Of a stretch of DNA of 64,000 bases, positions 17,415 through 26,066 are shown one piece after another. The stretch is from contig NZ_JBDKXB010000003.1 of NCBI RefSeq assembly GCF_041197575.1, positions 62,001 through 126,000 on the forward strand. Reading direction: 5' to 3'. The stretch comes from Thioalkalicoccus limnaeus. Lineage in GTDB: Bacteria; Pseudomonadota; Gammaproteobacteria; Chromatiales; Chromatiaceae. The notes under the pieces were generated by a model that searched no databases, was not told the DNA's origin, and saw only the letters and a program-made list of their open reading frames with translations. The position numbers and the translations under genes were made by a program. Numbering within the stretch: the first letter of the stretch is position 1; every line of letters begins with the position of its first letter.

Positions 17415-18284
17415 TCAGCCGAGTCCGCTCCAACTCAGATAGAAGTGGTTGATCGAGTCACCCCAGATCAGGCTGATCCAGCCGGCGCCTGCGAGATAGG
17501 GTCCGAATGGGATGGGGATCTCGCGATCGTGGCCACGGGTCAAGACCAGCAGGAGCCCGACGATGGCTCCGGTGACGGCCGCTAACAGGATGATTTGCGG
17601 CAAATATTGCCAACCGAGCCAGGCCCCGAGCAGGGCGAACAATTTGAAATCGCCGAACCCCATGCCTTCCTTGCCCGTCACCAGGCGGAAGATCTGAAAG
17701 ACCGACCAGAGGCTGGCATAGCCGATGGCCGCACCGAGGATCGCCGCCTGGCTGTCTGCGAACAGGCCGGCAAGGCTGACCAGCAACCCGAGCCAGAGCA
17801 GCGGCAAGGTGATGTTGTCGGGTAACAATTGGGTATCCAGATCGATCACGGTGAGTGCGATCAGTCCCCAGGTCAACACCAGCGCCGCGGCCGCCGTCCA
17901 GTCCAGACCGAAATGCCATACGACGACGATCGACAGGATGGCTGTCAAACCCTCGATGATCGGATAACGCCAGCCGATGGGGTGGCCGCAAGCGGAGCAG
18001 CGGCCGCGCAAGGCCAAGAAGCTCAGGACCGGGATGTTCTCGAAGAAGCGGATCCGGTGTCCGCAGTGCGGACAGGTCGATGGTGGGGCACTGAGCGTGA
18101 CCGGATCAGCGACCGTCGGCGTTTCCCCGCGCAATTCGGCGCAATCACGCTGCCACTCCTGCTGCAGGATTCGCGGCACGCGCAGGATCACGACGTTCAG
18201 GAAACTGCCAACGATGAGCCCAAGGACGCCGGCGCTAGCCACCAGGAGTGGGAGCTCGTCGCGGAGAAGGTCGATCCAAGCCAT
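17415..18284 (-). CDS. pilD: Prepilin peptidase / N-methyltransferase
   Basis: PilD cleaves and N-methylates type IV prepilins and type II secretion pseudopilins at the inner membrane. The 289-aa protein has an N-terminal helix, two CxxC pairs in a cytoplasmic loop (CPHCGH and CSACGH) required for methylation, several membrane helices, and both catalytic aspartates: VIDLDTQLLPD and GFGDFK. Part of the pilB-pilC-pilD-coaE run on the minus strand. Confidence 0.96.
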   Translation of the reverse strand: MAWIDLLRDELPLLVASAGVLGLIVGSFLNVVILRVPRILQQEWQRDCAELRGETPTVADPVTLSAPPSTCPHCGHRIRFFENIPVLSFLALRGRCSACGHPIGWRYPIIEGLTAILSIVVVWHFGLDWTAAAALVLTWGLIALTVIDLDTQLLPDNITLPLLWLGLLVSLAGLFADSQAAILGAAIGYASLWSVFQIFRLVTGKEGMGFGDFKLFALLGAWLGWQYLPQIILLAAVTGAIVGLLLVLTRGHDREIPIPFGPYLAGAGWISLIWGDSINHFYLSWSGLG

Positions 18285-18366
18285 CGGGGATCCTCGTTAA
18301 GGCCGGGGCAGAGGCGCGTGTACGGTGGTGCGTAGGTGGTCAGCAGGGTCGACGAGACCGGCCGCG

Positions 18367-19623
18367 TCACACCACGGCGGCGAGCTTGAAGATGGGCAGG
18401 TACATCGCGATCACGAGGCTGCCCACGAGACTGCCGATCACGACCATGATCAGAGGTTCCAGCAGGCTACTCAGCGCATCGACCGCGTTGTCGACCTGCT
18501 CCTCGTAGAAATCCGCGACCTTGGCCAGCATTTCCTCGAGCGACCCCGATTCCTCGCCGATCGCGGTCATTTGCACGACCATGTGCGGGAACAGGTCCTG
18601 TTGACGCATCGTCAGCTGGAGCGATTGTCCGGTCGCGACGTCATCGCGCATCCGGCGAACGGCTTCGGCATAGACCACGTTTCCGGTGGCTCCGGCAACC
18701 GACTCCAAGGCTTCGACCAGCGGCACGCCGGCTGCGAACATCGTCGACAGGGTCCGGGCGTAACGTGCGATGGCGGCCTTGTTGAGGATCGGGCCGATCA
18801 CCGGGATCTTCAGCGCGATGCGATCGACGATCTCGCGAAACTTGGCCGAGCGCTTGAACGTCTTGCCGATCGCAAAGCCAGCGATGAACAGGCCGATCCC
18901 GAGCGCCCACCACCATTCGCGCACGAAATCCGAGATCGCGATGACCAGCAGCGTGAAGGCCGGCAGATCCGCCCCGAAGCTCGAGAAGAGGTCCTTGAAC
19001 TGCGGGATGACGAACAACATGATCACCGCGGTGATGATCACGGCCACGCCGATGACCGCGGCCGGATAGAACAGGGCCTTCTTGATCTTGCCCTTGATCG
19101 ACTCGGTCTTCTCCTTGTACACCGCGATCTTGTCCAGCAGCACGTCGAGCACGCCGGCTTGCTCGCCGGCGGCGACCAGATTGCAGACCAGGTCGTCGAA
19201 ATAGGCCGGATGCTTCCGCAGTGCGACGGCCATGGCCGTGCCGCTTTCGATATCGGCCTTGATCAGGAGCAGGAGGTCCTGCATCGACGGGTTCTCGTGG
19301 CCGCGACCGACGATGTCGAAGGCCTGGACCAATGGGACCCCGGCCGCCATCATGGTCGCCAACTGACGCGTGAAAACCGCTAGATCAGCGCTCGTGATCT
19401 TGCGCTTGCGCCCGCCGAAAAGCGGCTGCGCTTTCTTGCGGACCTTCAGCGGGTTGACGCCCTGGCGACGTAGCTCGGCCCGGACCATCGCCATGTTGGC
19501 GGCGCGTGTCTCGCCCTTGATGCGGGTGCCGCGCCGATCGGTGCCCTCCCAGGCGAAAACGGAAGCCGTCTCGACCTCGGGTCCCTTGTTTTTCGTTTTC
19601 CGCAAAGATATCGCTTGGGCCAT
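18367..19623 (-). CDS. pilC: Type IV pilus inner-membrane platform protein
   Basis: PilC is the polytopic platform on which the PilB and PilT motors act. At 418 aa it has two T2SSF domains (residues ~85-210 and ~285-410), each with the family pattern, for example FTRQLATMMAAGVPLVQAFD and YARTLSTMFAAGVPLVEALE, and three membrane helices. It starts 5 bp after pilB ends and is followed by an 82-bp gap before pilD. Confidence 0.96.
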   Translation of the reverse strand: MAQAISLRKTKNKGPEVETASVFAWEGTDRRGTRIKGETRAANMAMVRAELRRQGVNPLKVRKKAQPLFGGRKRKITSADLAVFTRQLATMMAAGVPLVQAFDIVGRGHENPSMQDLLLLIKADIESGTAMAVALRKHPAYFDDLVCNLVAAGEQAGVLDVLLDKIAVYKEKTESIKGKIKKALFYPAAVIGVAVIITAVIMLFVIPQFKDLFSSFGADLPAFTLLVIAISDFVREWWWALGIGLFIAGFAIGKTFKRSAKFREIVDRIALKIPVIGPILNKAAIARYARTLSTMFAAGVPLVEALESVAGATGNVVYAEAVRRMRDDVATGQSLQLTMRQQDLFPHMVVQMTAIGEESGSLEEMLAKVADFYEEQVDNAVDALSSLLEPLIMVVIGSLVGSLVIAMYLPIFKLAAVV

Positions 19624-19628
19624 CGGCG

Positions 19629-21338
19629 TTATTCCTTGGTCACGCGGTTGATCTCTTCGAGGCTGGTGACGCCGGCCTTGACCTTGTTAAGGCCGGAGCG
19701 GCGCAGGTCCGAGACCCCCTCCTGTCGTGCTTGAGCAGCCAAGGCCATCGCGTTGCCACCTTCCATGATGAGTCGGCCGATGGTTTCGGAGACCTGCATC
19801 ACCTGAAAGATCCCGACGCGGCCCTTGTAACCGCGGGTGCAGCGTTCGCATCCAACGGGACGGTAGATCGGGAAGCCTTCGGCAAGCTCCTCTTCGCGGA
19901 AGCCCTCTTTGAGGAGGGCCTCGCGTGGCACATCGTCCGGCGTGCGGCAGTGGACGCAGAGCCGACGGGCGAGTCGCTGCGCCATGATCAGCAGCACCGA
20001 CGAGGCGATGTTGAAGGGTGCGATTCCCATGTTCGCAAGTCGGGTCAGCGATTGCGGCGCATCATTGGTATGCAGGGTCGACAGGACCAGGTGACCGGTC
20101 TGCGCGGCCTTGACCGCGATCTCCGCGGTCTCCAGATCACGAATCTCGCCGACCATGATGATGTCGGGGTCTTGTCGCAGGAAGGATCGCAACGCAGCCG
20201 CGAAGGTCAGCCCCGTCTTCGGATTCATGTTGACCTGATTGATGCCCGGCACCAGGATTTCGACCGGGTCTTCGACGGTGCAGATGTTGACCTCGGGCTT
20301 GTTCAACAGGTTCAGTGCGGAATACAGGGAGACCGTTTTGCCCGACCCGGTGGGTCCCGTGACCAGGATCATGCCGTAGGGCTTGTCGATGGCCCATAGG
20401 AAAGCCTCCTTCTGGTCTGGGTCCATGCCGAGTTCCTCGATACCGACCGACGAGGCCGATGAGTCCAGTATCCGCAACACGACCTTCTCGCCGTACAGCG
20501 TCGGCAAGGTGTTGACGCGAAAATCGATGTCGCGATTGCGGCTCAGCTTGAGCTTGATCCGCCCATCCTGTGGTACGCGCCGTTCGGCGATGTTCATCCG
20601 CGACATGACCTTGAGGCGCGCCACGAGACGTGCGGCGAGGCTGACCGGTGGGCTCGCGACCTCGCGCAACAGGCCGTCTTGGCGGAAACGAACGCGAAAG
20701 CTCTTCTCGTAAGGCTCGAAATGGACGTCGGAGGCCCCTCCGGCAAGCGCGTCGACGAGCATCTTGTTTACGTACCGAACGATCGGGGCGTCATCGATAT
20801 TGAGGTCGGGCGCTGCCTGTTCCTCGTCGTCGCCGGCGATGTCGAGCGTCGCCAACTCCGAGTCCATGATGTCGGTCATGGTCGTGTCTTGGGCGTCGAT
20901 CGCCTTCTCGATCGCCGCGGCCAGTTTGTCCTCCTCGACCAGTATGGCCTCGGTAGTCAGCCCGGTATTGAAGCGGATCTCGTCGAGGGCCTGATCGTTG
21001 GTTGGGTCCGAGAGCGCGATGAACAACCGATTGCCGCGTCGATAGAGGGGCAGGGAGCGATGCCTTCGAATGAGTTTTTCGTCGACCAGGTTGAGCGGGA
21101 GATCCTGGATGTCGACCGCATCGAGGTCGAGCAGCGGAACGCCGAACTCGTGACAGGCGGCGACCGCGATACGGCGGCTGTCGAGGATCTTGTTCGCCAC
21201 CAGATAATGGACGAAGGGCTCGCGGCGACTCGCCGATTCGGCGTGAGCCGCACGCGCCTCCTCTTCGCTGATCAGCCGGTCACGCACCAATCGCCATGCC
21301 AGGCCCGATGGATTGAGAGCAGGTTGTGTAGTAGCCAT
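19629..21338 (-). CDS. pilB: Type IV pilus extension ATPase
   Basis: Hexameric cytoplasmic ATPase that drives pilin polymerisation. The 569-aa form starting at 21338 (MATTQPALNP) matches the family N-terminus; the frame extends 22 codons further but without homology. Visible are the MshEN/T2SSE N-terminal domain, Walker A GPTGSGKT, the Asp box and Walker B MVGEIRDLETAEIA, the His box TGHLVLSTLHTND, and four cysteines (CVHC and CERC) that bind zinc. The major pilin gene pilA, often upstream and divergent, is not in the window. Confidence 0.95.
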   Translation of the reverse strand: MATTQPALNPSGLAWRLVRDRLISEEEARAAHAESASRREPFVHYLVANKILDSRRIAVAACHEFGVPLLDLDAVDIQDLPLNLVDEKLIRRHRSLPLYRRGNRLFIALSDPTNDQALDEIRFNTGLTTEAILVEEDKLAAAIEKAIDAQDTTMTDIMDSELATLDIAGDDEEQAAPDLNIDDAPIVRYVNKMLVDALAGGASDVHFEPYEKSFRVRFRQDGLLREVASPPVSLAARLVARLKVMSRMNIAERRVPQDGRIKLKLSRNRDIDFRVNTLPTLYGEKVVLRILDSSASSVGIEELGMDPDQKEAFLWAIDKPYGMILVTGPTGSGKTVSLYSALNLLNKPEVNICTVEDPVEILVPGINQVNMNPKTGLTFAAALRSFLRQDPDIIMVGEIRDLETAEIAVKAAQTGHLVLSTLHTNDAPQSLTRLANMGIAPFNIASSVLLIMAQRLARRLCVHCRTPDDVPREALLKEGFREEELAEGFPIYRPVGCERCTRGYKGRVGIFQVMQVSETIGRLIMEGGNAMALAAQARQEGVSDLRRSGLNKVKAGVTSLEEINRVTKE

Positions 21339-21708
21339 CCAGGATCCCAAGGTCGATGAACCCCGGTATCCGCGGCCTCCGACACTGGCCGCGATCGAAG
21401 CCAACCGTCTGGCTTCGCACGATACCGGTATGAGGGCTCCTCGAAAATTCAGGGAGCCCGCGCGGGGCCGGGATGCCCCGCCATTTTCAGGCGCTCGAGC
21501 GACGGAAAATGAAGCAAAGCGGACATCGCATTGTCGGCTTGCGTCTTGAAAAGTTGCCCGGATGGCAATTTTTCAAGGTTCCGATAAGTCTACATGAGTA
21601 TGGGCCTGTCAGTGATGTGGCATTCGAGACCTGGTTCGCCATTTCGCGAACCGGTCCGGTTCGCCGCGGGACATGATTTCGCTAGCGGGTCGCGCGGGTG
21701 ATGCCCTG
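21339..21708. other. Hairpin-rich intergenic region between pilB and the EF-G paralogue
   Basis: 370 bp without a credible gene. From left to right: hairpin GAAGCCA / TGGCTTC (21397-21416), hairpin GGGCTCC / GGAGCCC (21434-21459), then the structured repeat copy B (21462-21578). The remaining ~130 bp to the EF-G stop show nothing recognisable. Plus-strand open frames here start inside the repeat and lack family resemblance. Confidence 0.6.
21462..21578 (+). repeat. Structured intergenic repeat, copy B
   Basis: Homologous to 11249-11362 (minus). Hairpins in order: GCGGGGC / GCCCCGC (21462-21481), CATTTTC / GAAAATG (21482-21511, enclosing CGCTCGAGCG), CAAAGCG / CGCATTG with one mismatch (21515-21533), and CTTGAAAAGTTGCC / GGCAATTTTTCAAG (21545-21577), a 14-bp stem with one G-T pair and the loop CGGAT. 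It points away from pilB (antisense orientation), unlike copy A which is co-directional with argS, so a simple leader function for the neighbour is not shared. Confidence 0.8.
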
Positions 21709-23760
21709 TCACACCAGGTCGAAACGGGCGAATTGCATCGTGAACTGGCCGCGCCCCTGGGTCAGGCTGCGCAGCGCGGTCGTATAGCCCAAGAGCCTCT
21801 CTAGCGCCACCTCGCCGCTGATGATCGCGGTTTCGCCCTGAGCCAGCGTCTCTTGTATCAGCGCCTGGCGGGCCTGCAGATCGCCAAGGATCGCCCCGAG
21901 GTTGTCGGTGGGAGCCAGGATGTCGACCGCCATCACCGGGTGCAACAGCGCGGGTTTTGCAGCCGCCAACGCCTTTCGTACGGCCTTGTTGGCCGCTGCC
22001 GCCACGGCCTCGGTGCTGGAGGATGCACCGAACAGCTCGACCTCGAGGATCTCGACCTCGATATCCTGCACCGGAACGCCTTGCAGGGGGCCGGCCGTTA
22101 AGGCCTGATGGACGCCCTCGACGACGGCGGCGCGCTGCGCGGGGGTCGCTTCCGCGCCGTCGGGCCGGATGTGTGGTGTATCGATCAATCGTGTTCCCGC
22201 GCCACGCGCCAGCGGTGCGATGCGCACCGCGACGCGGGCGATGCGCTCCGGCACTCGAGGGTCCGGGCTTGGGGGTGGGGCGTAGAGGGCGTCGCCGGAG
22301 GCCACGGCGCATACCGTCTCGCGCACCGCGACGGCTGGGAACCCGGCGCGGACGTGCAGATGAAATTCTCGCTCGAGGCGCTCCAGCAGGATCTGCAGAT
22401 GCAACTCGCCCATGCCTTTGAGGAGGCGTTGTCCGGTCTCGGGATCCTCCTCGATGCGCAAGGTCGGATCTTCTTGAGTCAGTTTATCGAGGACCTCGAG
22501 CAGGCGCTCCGGGTCTGTGTCCGGGCCAGGCTCGATGGCGAGGCTCAGCACCGGTTCGCGCGCCTCGATGCGCTCCAATGCAAGTGGATGGCCTGGGCCG
22601 CACAGGGTGTCCCCGGTTGTGGCCCTGCGCAGACCCGCAAGGAGCACGATGGCTCCCGGACCGGCCTCGGCGACCTTCGTCTTCTTCCCGGCATCGACAT
22701 CGAAGATCCTGGCCACCTGTTCCCGCTGTGTCTGGCCGTCCGCCGTCAGGAACTCGAGGGCATCGCCTGGGTGCAGCCGATTGCGGTAGATGCGGGCGAA
22801 CACATGCCGGCGTCCATCCCACAGCTGGACCTTGAAGGCGAGCGCGACGAAGGTGCCCTGGTCGCCGATCGACACGCTTTCGACCTGGCCATCAGGTCGC
22901 CGCGCGAGGGCCGGCGGCCGGTCTGTCGGGGCGGGCAGAAAATCGACGATCCCATCGAGCAGCGGCTGGATCCCGAGGTTGCGCAGGGCGCTTCCGCCGT
23001 AGGCCGGGAACAAGCGTCCGGCCAATGTGCCCAACCGCAGGATGCGGCGAAGCTCCGCGGGGTCCGGCTCGGCACCGGCGAGGACCTGATCGGCCAGCCT
23101 GTCGTCGAGGTCGGCGACGGTGAGCAGCAGGGCCTCGCGCCAACTCGCCAGCTCGTCCCACAGATCCGCTGGACAGGGTTCGCTGACGACCGACTCGCCC
23201 TGGTCACCCGTGAACCTTAGCAGGGTGCGATCGATCAAATGAACGACGGCGGCTTGCCCCGGCGCCGGCACCGTGACCGCGACCGGGTTGACCTTCAGCC
23301 GTTTGGCGACATGCTCGAGTGCCTTGGCGAAATCGGCGCCAGGTCGATCCAGCTTGTTGACGAAGAAGATGGCGGGCAGATGGAAGCGGGTGCGTTGTCG
23401 CCAGACGGTTTCGGTCTGTGGTTCGACGCCCCGGACTCCGTCGAGGACGAGGATGGCGCCGTCGAGTACGCGCATCGCGCGCTCGACCTCGATGGTAAAA
23501 TCGACGTGGCCCGGGGTATCGATGATCTGGATAAGATGATCGTGCCAGGGTGCCTTGGTCACCGCCGCGGTGATGGTGATGCCGTGGCGCTGTTCCTCGG
23601 CCAGGTAATCCATATGGGCGGTGCCATCATGGACCTCGCCGATCTTGTGCGAGGCGCCCGTGTAGAAGAGGATGCGTTCCGTCAGCGTCGTCTTTCCCGC
23701 GTCGACATGGGCGGCAATGCCGATGTTTCGGAGCCGGGCGAGCGTCGCATGCTTGCTCAT
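21709..23760 (-). CDS. Elongation factor G paralogue (translation GTPase)
   Basis: A 683-aa five-domain EF-G-like GTPase. The G domain has P-loop AHVDAGKTT, EEQRHGITIT in switch I, DTPGHVDF and NKLD; domain II, III (KGMGELHLQILLERLE), IV and V (GYTTALRSLTQGRGQFTM) follow. Sequence departs from the canonical FusA in many places (for example LDGVRGVEPQTETVW and the domain IV start) and the gene stands alone, not in an rpsL-rpsG-fusA-tuf operon. It is therefore probably a second EF-G, of the kind reported to act in ribosome recycling or under special conditions in other bacteria. Transcribed divergently from the L,D-transpeptidase gene. Confidence 0.85.
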   Translation of the reverse strand: MSKHATLARLRNIGIAAHVDAGKTTLTERILFYTGASHKIGEVHDGTAHMDYLAEEQRHGITITAAVTKAPWHDHLIQIIDTPGHVDFTIEVERAMRVLDGAILVLDGVRGVEPQTETVWRQRTRFHLPAIFFVNKLDRPGADFAKALEHVAKRLKVNPVAVTVPAPGQAAVVHLIDRTLLRFTGDQGESVVSEPCPADLWDELASWREALLLTVADLDDRLADQVLAGAEPDPAELRRILRLGTLAGRLFPAYGGSALRNLGIQPLLDGIVDFLPAPTDRPPALARRPDGQVESVSIGDQGTFVALAFKVQLWDGRRHVFARIYRNRLHPGDALEFLTADGQTQREQVARIFDVDAGKKTKVAEAGPGAIVLLAGLRRATTGDTLCGPGHPLALERIEAREPVLSLAIEPGPDTDPERLLEVLDKLTQEDPTLRIEEDPETGQRLLKGMGELHLQILLERLEREFHLHVRAGFPAVAVRETVCAVASGDALYAPPPSPDPRVPERIARVAVRIAPLARGAGTRLIDTPHIRPDGAEATPAQRAAVVEGVHQALTAGPLQGVPVQDIEVEILEVELFGASSSTEAVAAAANKAVRKALAAAKPALLHPVMAVDILAPTDNLGAILGDLQARQALIQETLAQGETAIISGEVALERLLGYTTALRSLTQGRGQFTMQFARFDLV

Positions 23761-23786
23761 CGATCAAACCTGTGCGGATAGCTACG

Positions 23787-24752
23787 ATGAACCATAACAC
23801 GACCTCTGCGTTTTCGATGCCGCGGGTGTGGCTGGCTGCCGCCCTGCTGTTGGCTGGTACCGGCATCGGTGGGACGGGCCATGCGGAGCTCTATCAGCTC
23901 CAGCGGGCGACCGATGATGTCGTCGGCGCTGCTTTTTTTGTGAGGAGTCGGAGCGAGGATACCTTGCTGGACATTGCCCGGCTCAACGGCTTCGGCCACG
24001 ATGACATGCGGAGCGCAAACCCGCGGGTGGACATGTGGGTGCCGGGCGATGGAGCCAACGTGCTGATCCCGAATCGCTTCGTGCTGCCCGACGCGCCGCG
24101 CGAGGGCATCGTGCTGAACTTGGCGGAGAAGCGGCTCTATTTCTTCCCCCCGGGCGAGCCAACGAAGGTCCACAGCTTTCCGATCAGCATCGGCCGCGAG
24201 GGCCACAATACGCCGGTCGGCCAGTTTCATATCCTTGCCAAGAACGAGAATCCCACTTGGCGACCGCCGGCCTGGATCCGCGAGCAACGGGCGAAGGAGG
24301 GGCGGCCGATACCCGAGGTCGTGCCACCAGGCCCCGACAATCCGCTAGGTGACTTTGCGATGCGGTTGAGCGACCCGAGTTACTTGATCCACGGTACCAA
24401 CCGGCCCTGGGGGCTGGGCATGGAGGTCAGTGCCGGTTGCATCCGCATGTACCCGGAAGACATCGCCCATCTGTTCCCGATGGTCGATCTCAAGACCCAG
24501 GTCACGATCGTCGATCAGCCGGTCAAAATCGGTTGGTACGGGGATGAGCTCTATCTCGAAGTGCACAAGAAGGAGGGTGAGTCGATCCGGGATCCGAGGG
24601 AGGTGATACCGGCGGCGCTGGCTGGCGACCCGGGCGTGTTCATCGATTGGGGTGCGGTCAGGCGGACCCTCGAGGCTCGAACCGGCCTCCCGAAACTGGT
24701 GGGAGGCCGGAATGCATCAGCCAACTGGCATCATTTGGACATGATCTTCTGA
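23787..24752 (+). CDS. L,D-transpeptidase (YkuD domain), ErfK/YbiS type
   Basis: A 321-aa exported protein: Sec signal with predicted cleavage after GHA (residue ~33), a LysM-like N-terminal segment (DTLLDIARLNGFGHDDMRSA), and a YkuD catalytic domain whose signature HGTNRPWGLG...SAGCIRM supplies the active-site His and Cys. Proteins of this layout link Braun lipoprotein to peptidoglycan or form 3-3 crosslinks. ATG 23787 is preferred to the GTG at 23772. It converges with a small lipoprotein gene ending in Lys; the two overlap by 22 bp, which suggests an enzyme and its substrate. Confidence 0.92.
   Translation: MNHNTTSAFSMPRVWLAAALLLAGTGIGGTGHAELYQLQRATDDVVGAAFFVRSRSEDTLLDIARLNGFGHDDMRSANPRVDMWVPGDGANVLIPNRFVLPDAPREGIVLNLAEKRLYFFPPGEPTKVHSFPISIGREGHNTPVGQFHILAKNENPTWRPPAWIREQRAKEGRPIPEVVPPGPDNPLGDFAMRLSDPSYLIHGTNRPWGLGMEVSAGCIRMYPEDIAHLFPMVDLKTQVTIVDQPVKIGWYGDELYLEVHKKEGESIRDPREVIPAALAGDPGVFIDWGAVRRTLEARTGLPKLVGGRNASANWHHLDMIF
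24682..24710 (-). terminator. Hairpin terminator candidate of the Lpp-like gene, inside the L,D-transpeptidase CDS
   Basis: Perfect 10-bp stem CCGGCCTCCC / GGGAGGCCGG with a 9-nt loop, 21 bp past the stop of the minus-strand lipoprotein gene. The following minus-strand bases (TTCGAG) give only a weak U-tract. It is embedded in the last codons of the convergent transpeptidase gene. Confidence 0.45.
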
Positions 24753-24928
24753 TACATGCGATCGATGCGTGCCTGGTTGGCGTCGCAGCAGGCCTGAGCG
24801 GCGTTGGCCTTGTTCAAGGCGTCCATGGCCATGTCGCGGGCTTGCTGGTCGGTGGCGCAGCCGCCGAGCAACGAGGCACCGAACAGGGCCGTGGCCGTCA
24901 GGGCGAGTACCTTGGCTTTAGGGGTCAT
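24731..24928 (-). CDS. Small Lpp/OprI-like outer-membrane lipoprotein
   Basis: A 65-aa lipoprotein: signal ending LLGGC (lipidated Cys at residue 24), then ~40 residues of Ala-rich helix (DQQARDMAMDALNKANAAQA) resembling the alanine-zipper of Lpp and OprI, and a C-terminal Lys (QKIMSK). In E. coli Lpp the C-terminal Lys is the residue covalently joined to peptidoglycan by L,D-transpeptidases. A strong AAGGAG site precedes the ATG. The neighbouring convergent gene encodes such a transpeptidase. An unusual CC pair occurs in the helix (residues 47-48). Shorter than E. coli Lpp (78 aa). Confidence 0.85.
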   Translation of the reverse strand: MTPKAKVLALTATALFGASLLGGCATDQQARDMAMDALNKANAAQACCDANQARIDRMYQKIMSK

Positions 24929-25247
24929 CGTGAGTTCTCCTTGATGAAAAACGGAGGGGGCCGATAGGCCCGTGTAAGGTATAACACAAGGCGTCGCGAT
25001 TTGTTGAGTACCACGACGGATTCCTGAGTCGAAGACGCCAGACCCCGGCATTCGTTGCGGGCCGCGCAGGTTATCGGGCATCTCCGATAGCCTGCATTGT
25101 GCCACCTTTTAGGGAGCAAAAGCTACGTATCCGATATACCACAAATCGGTCGGCCCGGCTTGGTCGAGCGTGGCGGATCCGGCACAATCTCCGGGCCTGC
25201 AATGTCCCTCATCTTACTCACGCCAACCCGCTGAATACGAGCAACCG
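24929..25247. other. Intergenic region with a 12-bp hairpin between lpp-like gene and DUF98 gene
   Basis: 319 bp without a gene. It contains the inverted repeat GCAGGTTATCGG / CCGATAGCCTGC (25066-25077 and 25084-25095, one G-T pair, 6-nt loop). The lipoprotein promoter should lie here on the minus strand; the A/T-rich block around 24970-25010 (GTTATACC on the minus strand) is the best place for a -10 box but no clear pair was found. Confidence 0.5.
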
Positions 25248-25859
25248 ATGGTCAGACGCTACTACGACCGCGCCGACCGAGAGTCGACGATCAATCCTTT
25301 TCGGTGCGAGGGTTTCCTCCGCGATGGCGCGATCCCGCGGCGTGGTGGCGGATCAGTCGCGCTCGATACACTGCCACCATTCCTGCGCGCGCTGCTCGTG
25401 ACCGATGGCACCGTGACCAAGATCCTCGAGGCCTATTTCTGGGAACCGGTGAATGTCTCGACGCAGCGCCAGGAGTTCGTCACGGCCGAGCAGCCGATCC
25501 CGTGGGTGAGCGTGGCCCCTGGCGACCGGGTTCTGGTGCGCGAGGCGCATCTTCGGGGTGCCGATCGCGGCACCCTCTATGCCACGGCCTTCTCGATCAT
25601 CCGCACCGAATTGATACCGGATACCTTCCGTCAGCGCTTGATCGATCGAGAGATCGGAATCGGCGTCCTGATCCGGGACAGCGGCCTCGAGAGCTATCGT
25701 GAGGTCATCGAAGTCGATGTGACGACCGTCACAGATGAGGATATCGACCATGAAGAACTGGGTACGGGTGACTTGTTGGCGCGGACCTATCGGATCATCA
25801 TCGGCCGTGAACCGGTGATCCTGATCACCGAAGGATTCCCGGTCTCGCGTTACCGGTGA
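25248..25859 (+). CDS. Chorismate pyruvate-lyase family protein (DUF98)
   Basis: A 203-aa protein resembling the DUF98/chorismate lyase family (cyanobacterial and archaeal UbiC-like enzymes that form 4-hydroxybenzoate from chorismate). Family-like stretches are LLVTDGTVTKILEAYFWEPV, a central VLVREAHLRG, YATAFSIIRTELIP and REIGIGVLIRD. Start uncertain: ATG 25248 (MVRRYYDRAD) is used; a GTG at 25170 would add 26 residues. It lies 207 bp upstream of rpfG on the same strand. A role in ubiquinone or aryl-pigment/signal synthesis is possible; activity is inferred only from similarity. Confidence 0.7.
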   Translation: MVRRYYDRADRESTINPFRCEGFLRDGAIPRRGGGSVALDTLPPFLRALLVTDGTVTKILEAYFWEPVNVSTQRQEFVTAEQPIPWVSVAPGDRVLVREAHLRGADRGTLYATAFSIIRTELIPDTFRQRLIDREIGIGVLIRDSGLESYREVIEVDVTTVTDEDIDHEELGTGDLLARTYRIIIGREPVILITEGFPVSRYR

Positions 25860-25895
25860 CAGAGGGAGCCTCCATCGACTGGTATCGGGGGATGT

Positions 25896-25911
25896 CGCAA
25901 CCTTGGTTGCG
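25896..25911. repeat. Palindrome CGCAACC-TT-GGTTGCG before rpfG
   Basis: Perfect 7-bp arms around TT, 37 bp after the DUF98 stop and 155 bp before the rpfG ATG. No T-run follows on the plus strand. Could be an operator or a small terminator. Confidence 0.4.
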
Positions 25912-26066
25912 AAAAGGGTCTGGCAATGCTGAAATCCGGGCGGGTACCGGAAACGCTGGCGCGGGCACTGGTCTCGGGCGGCGGATGCGCTTTCATTCCG
26001 TGGCCATGCTCGGCATCTGTGCGTCGCTCGCAAGGCAGTCGCCTCTTTGCGGAGACTTCTCGAATC

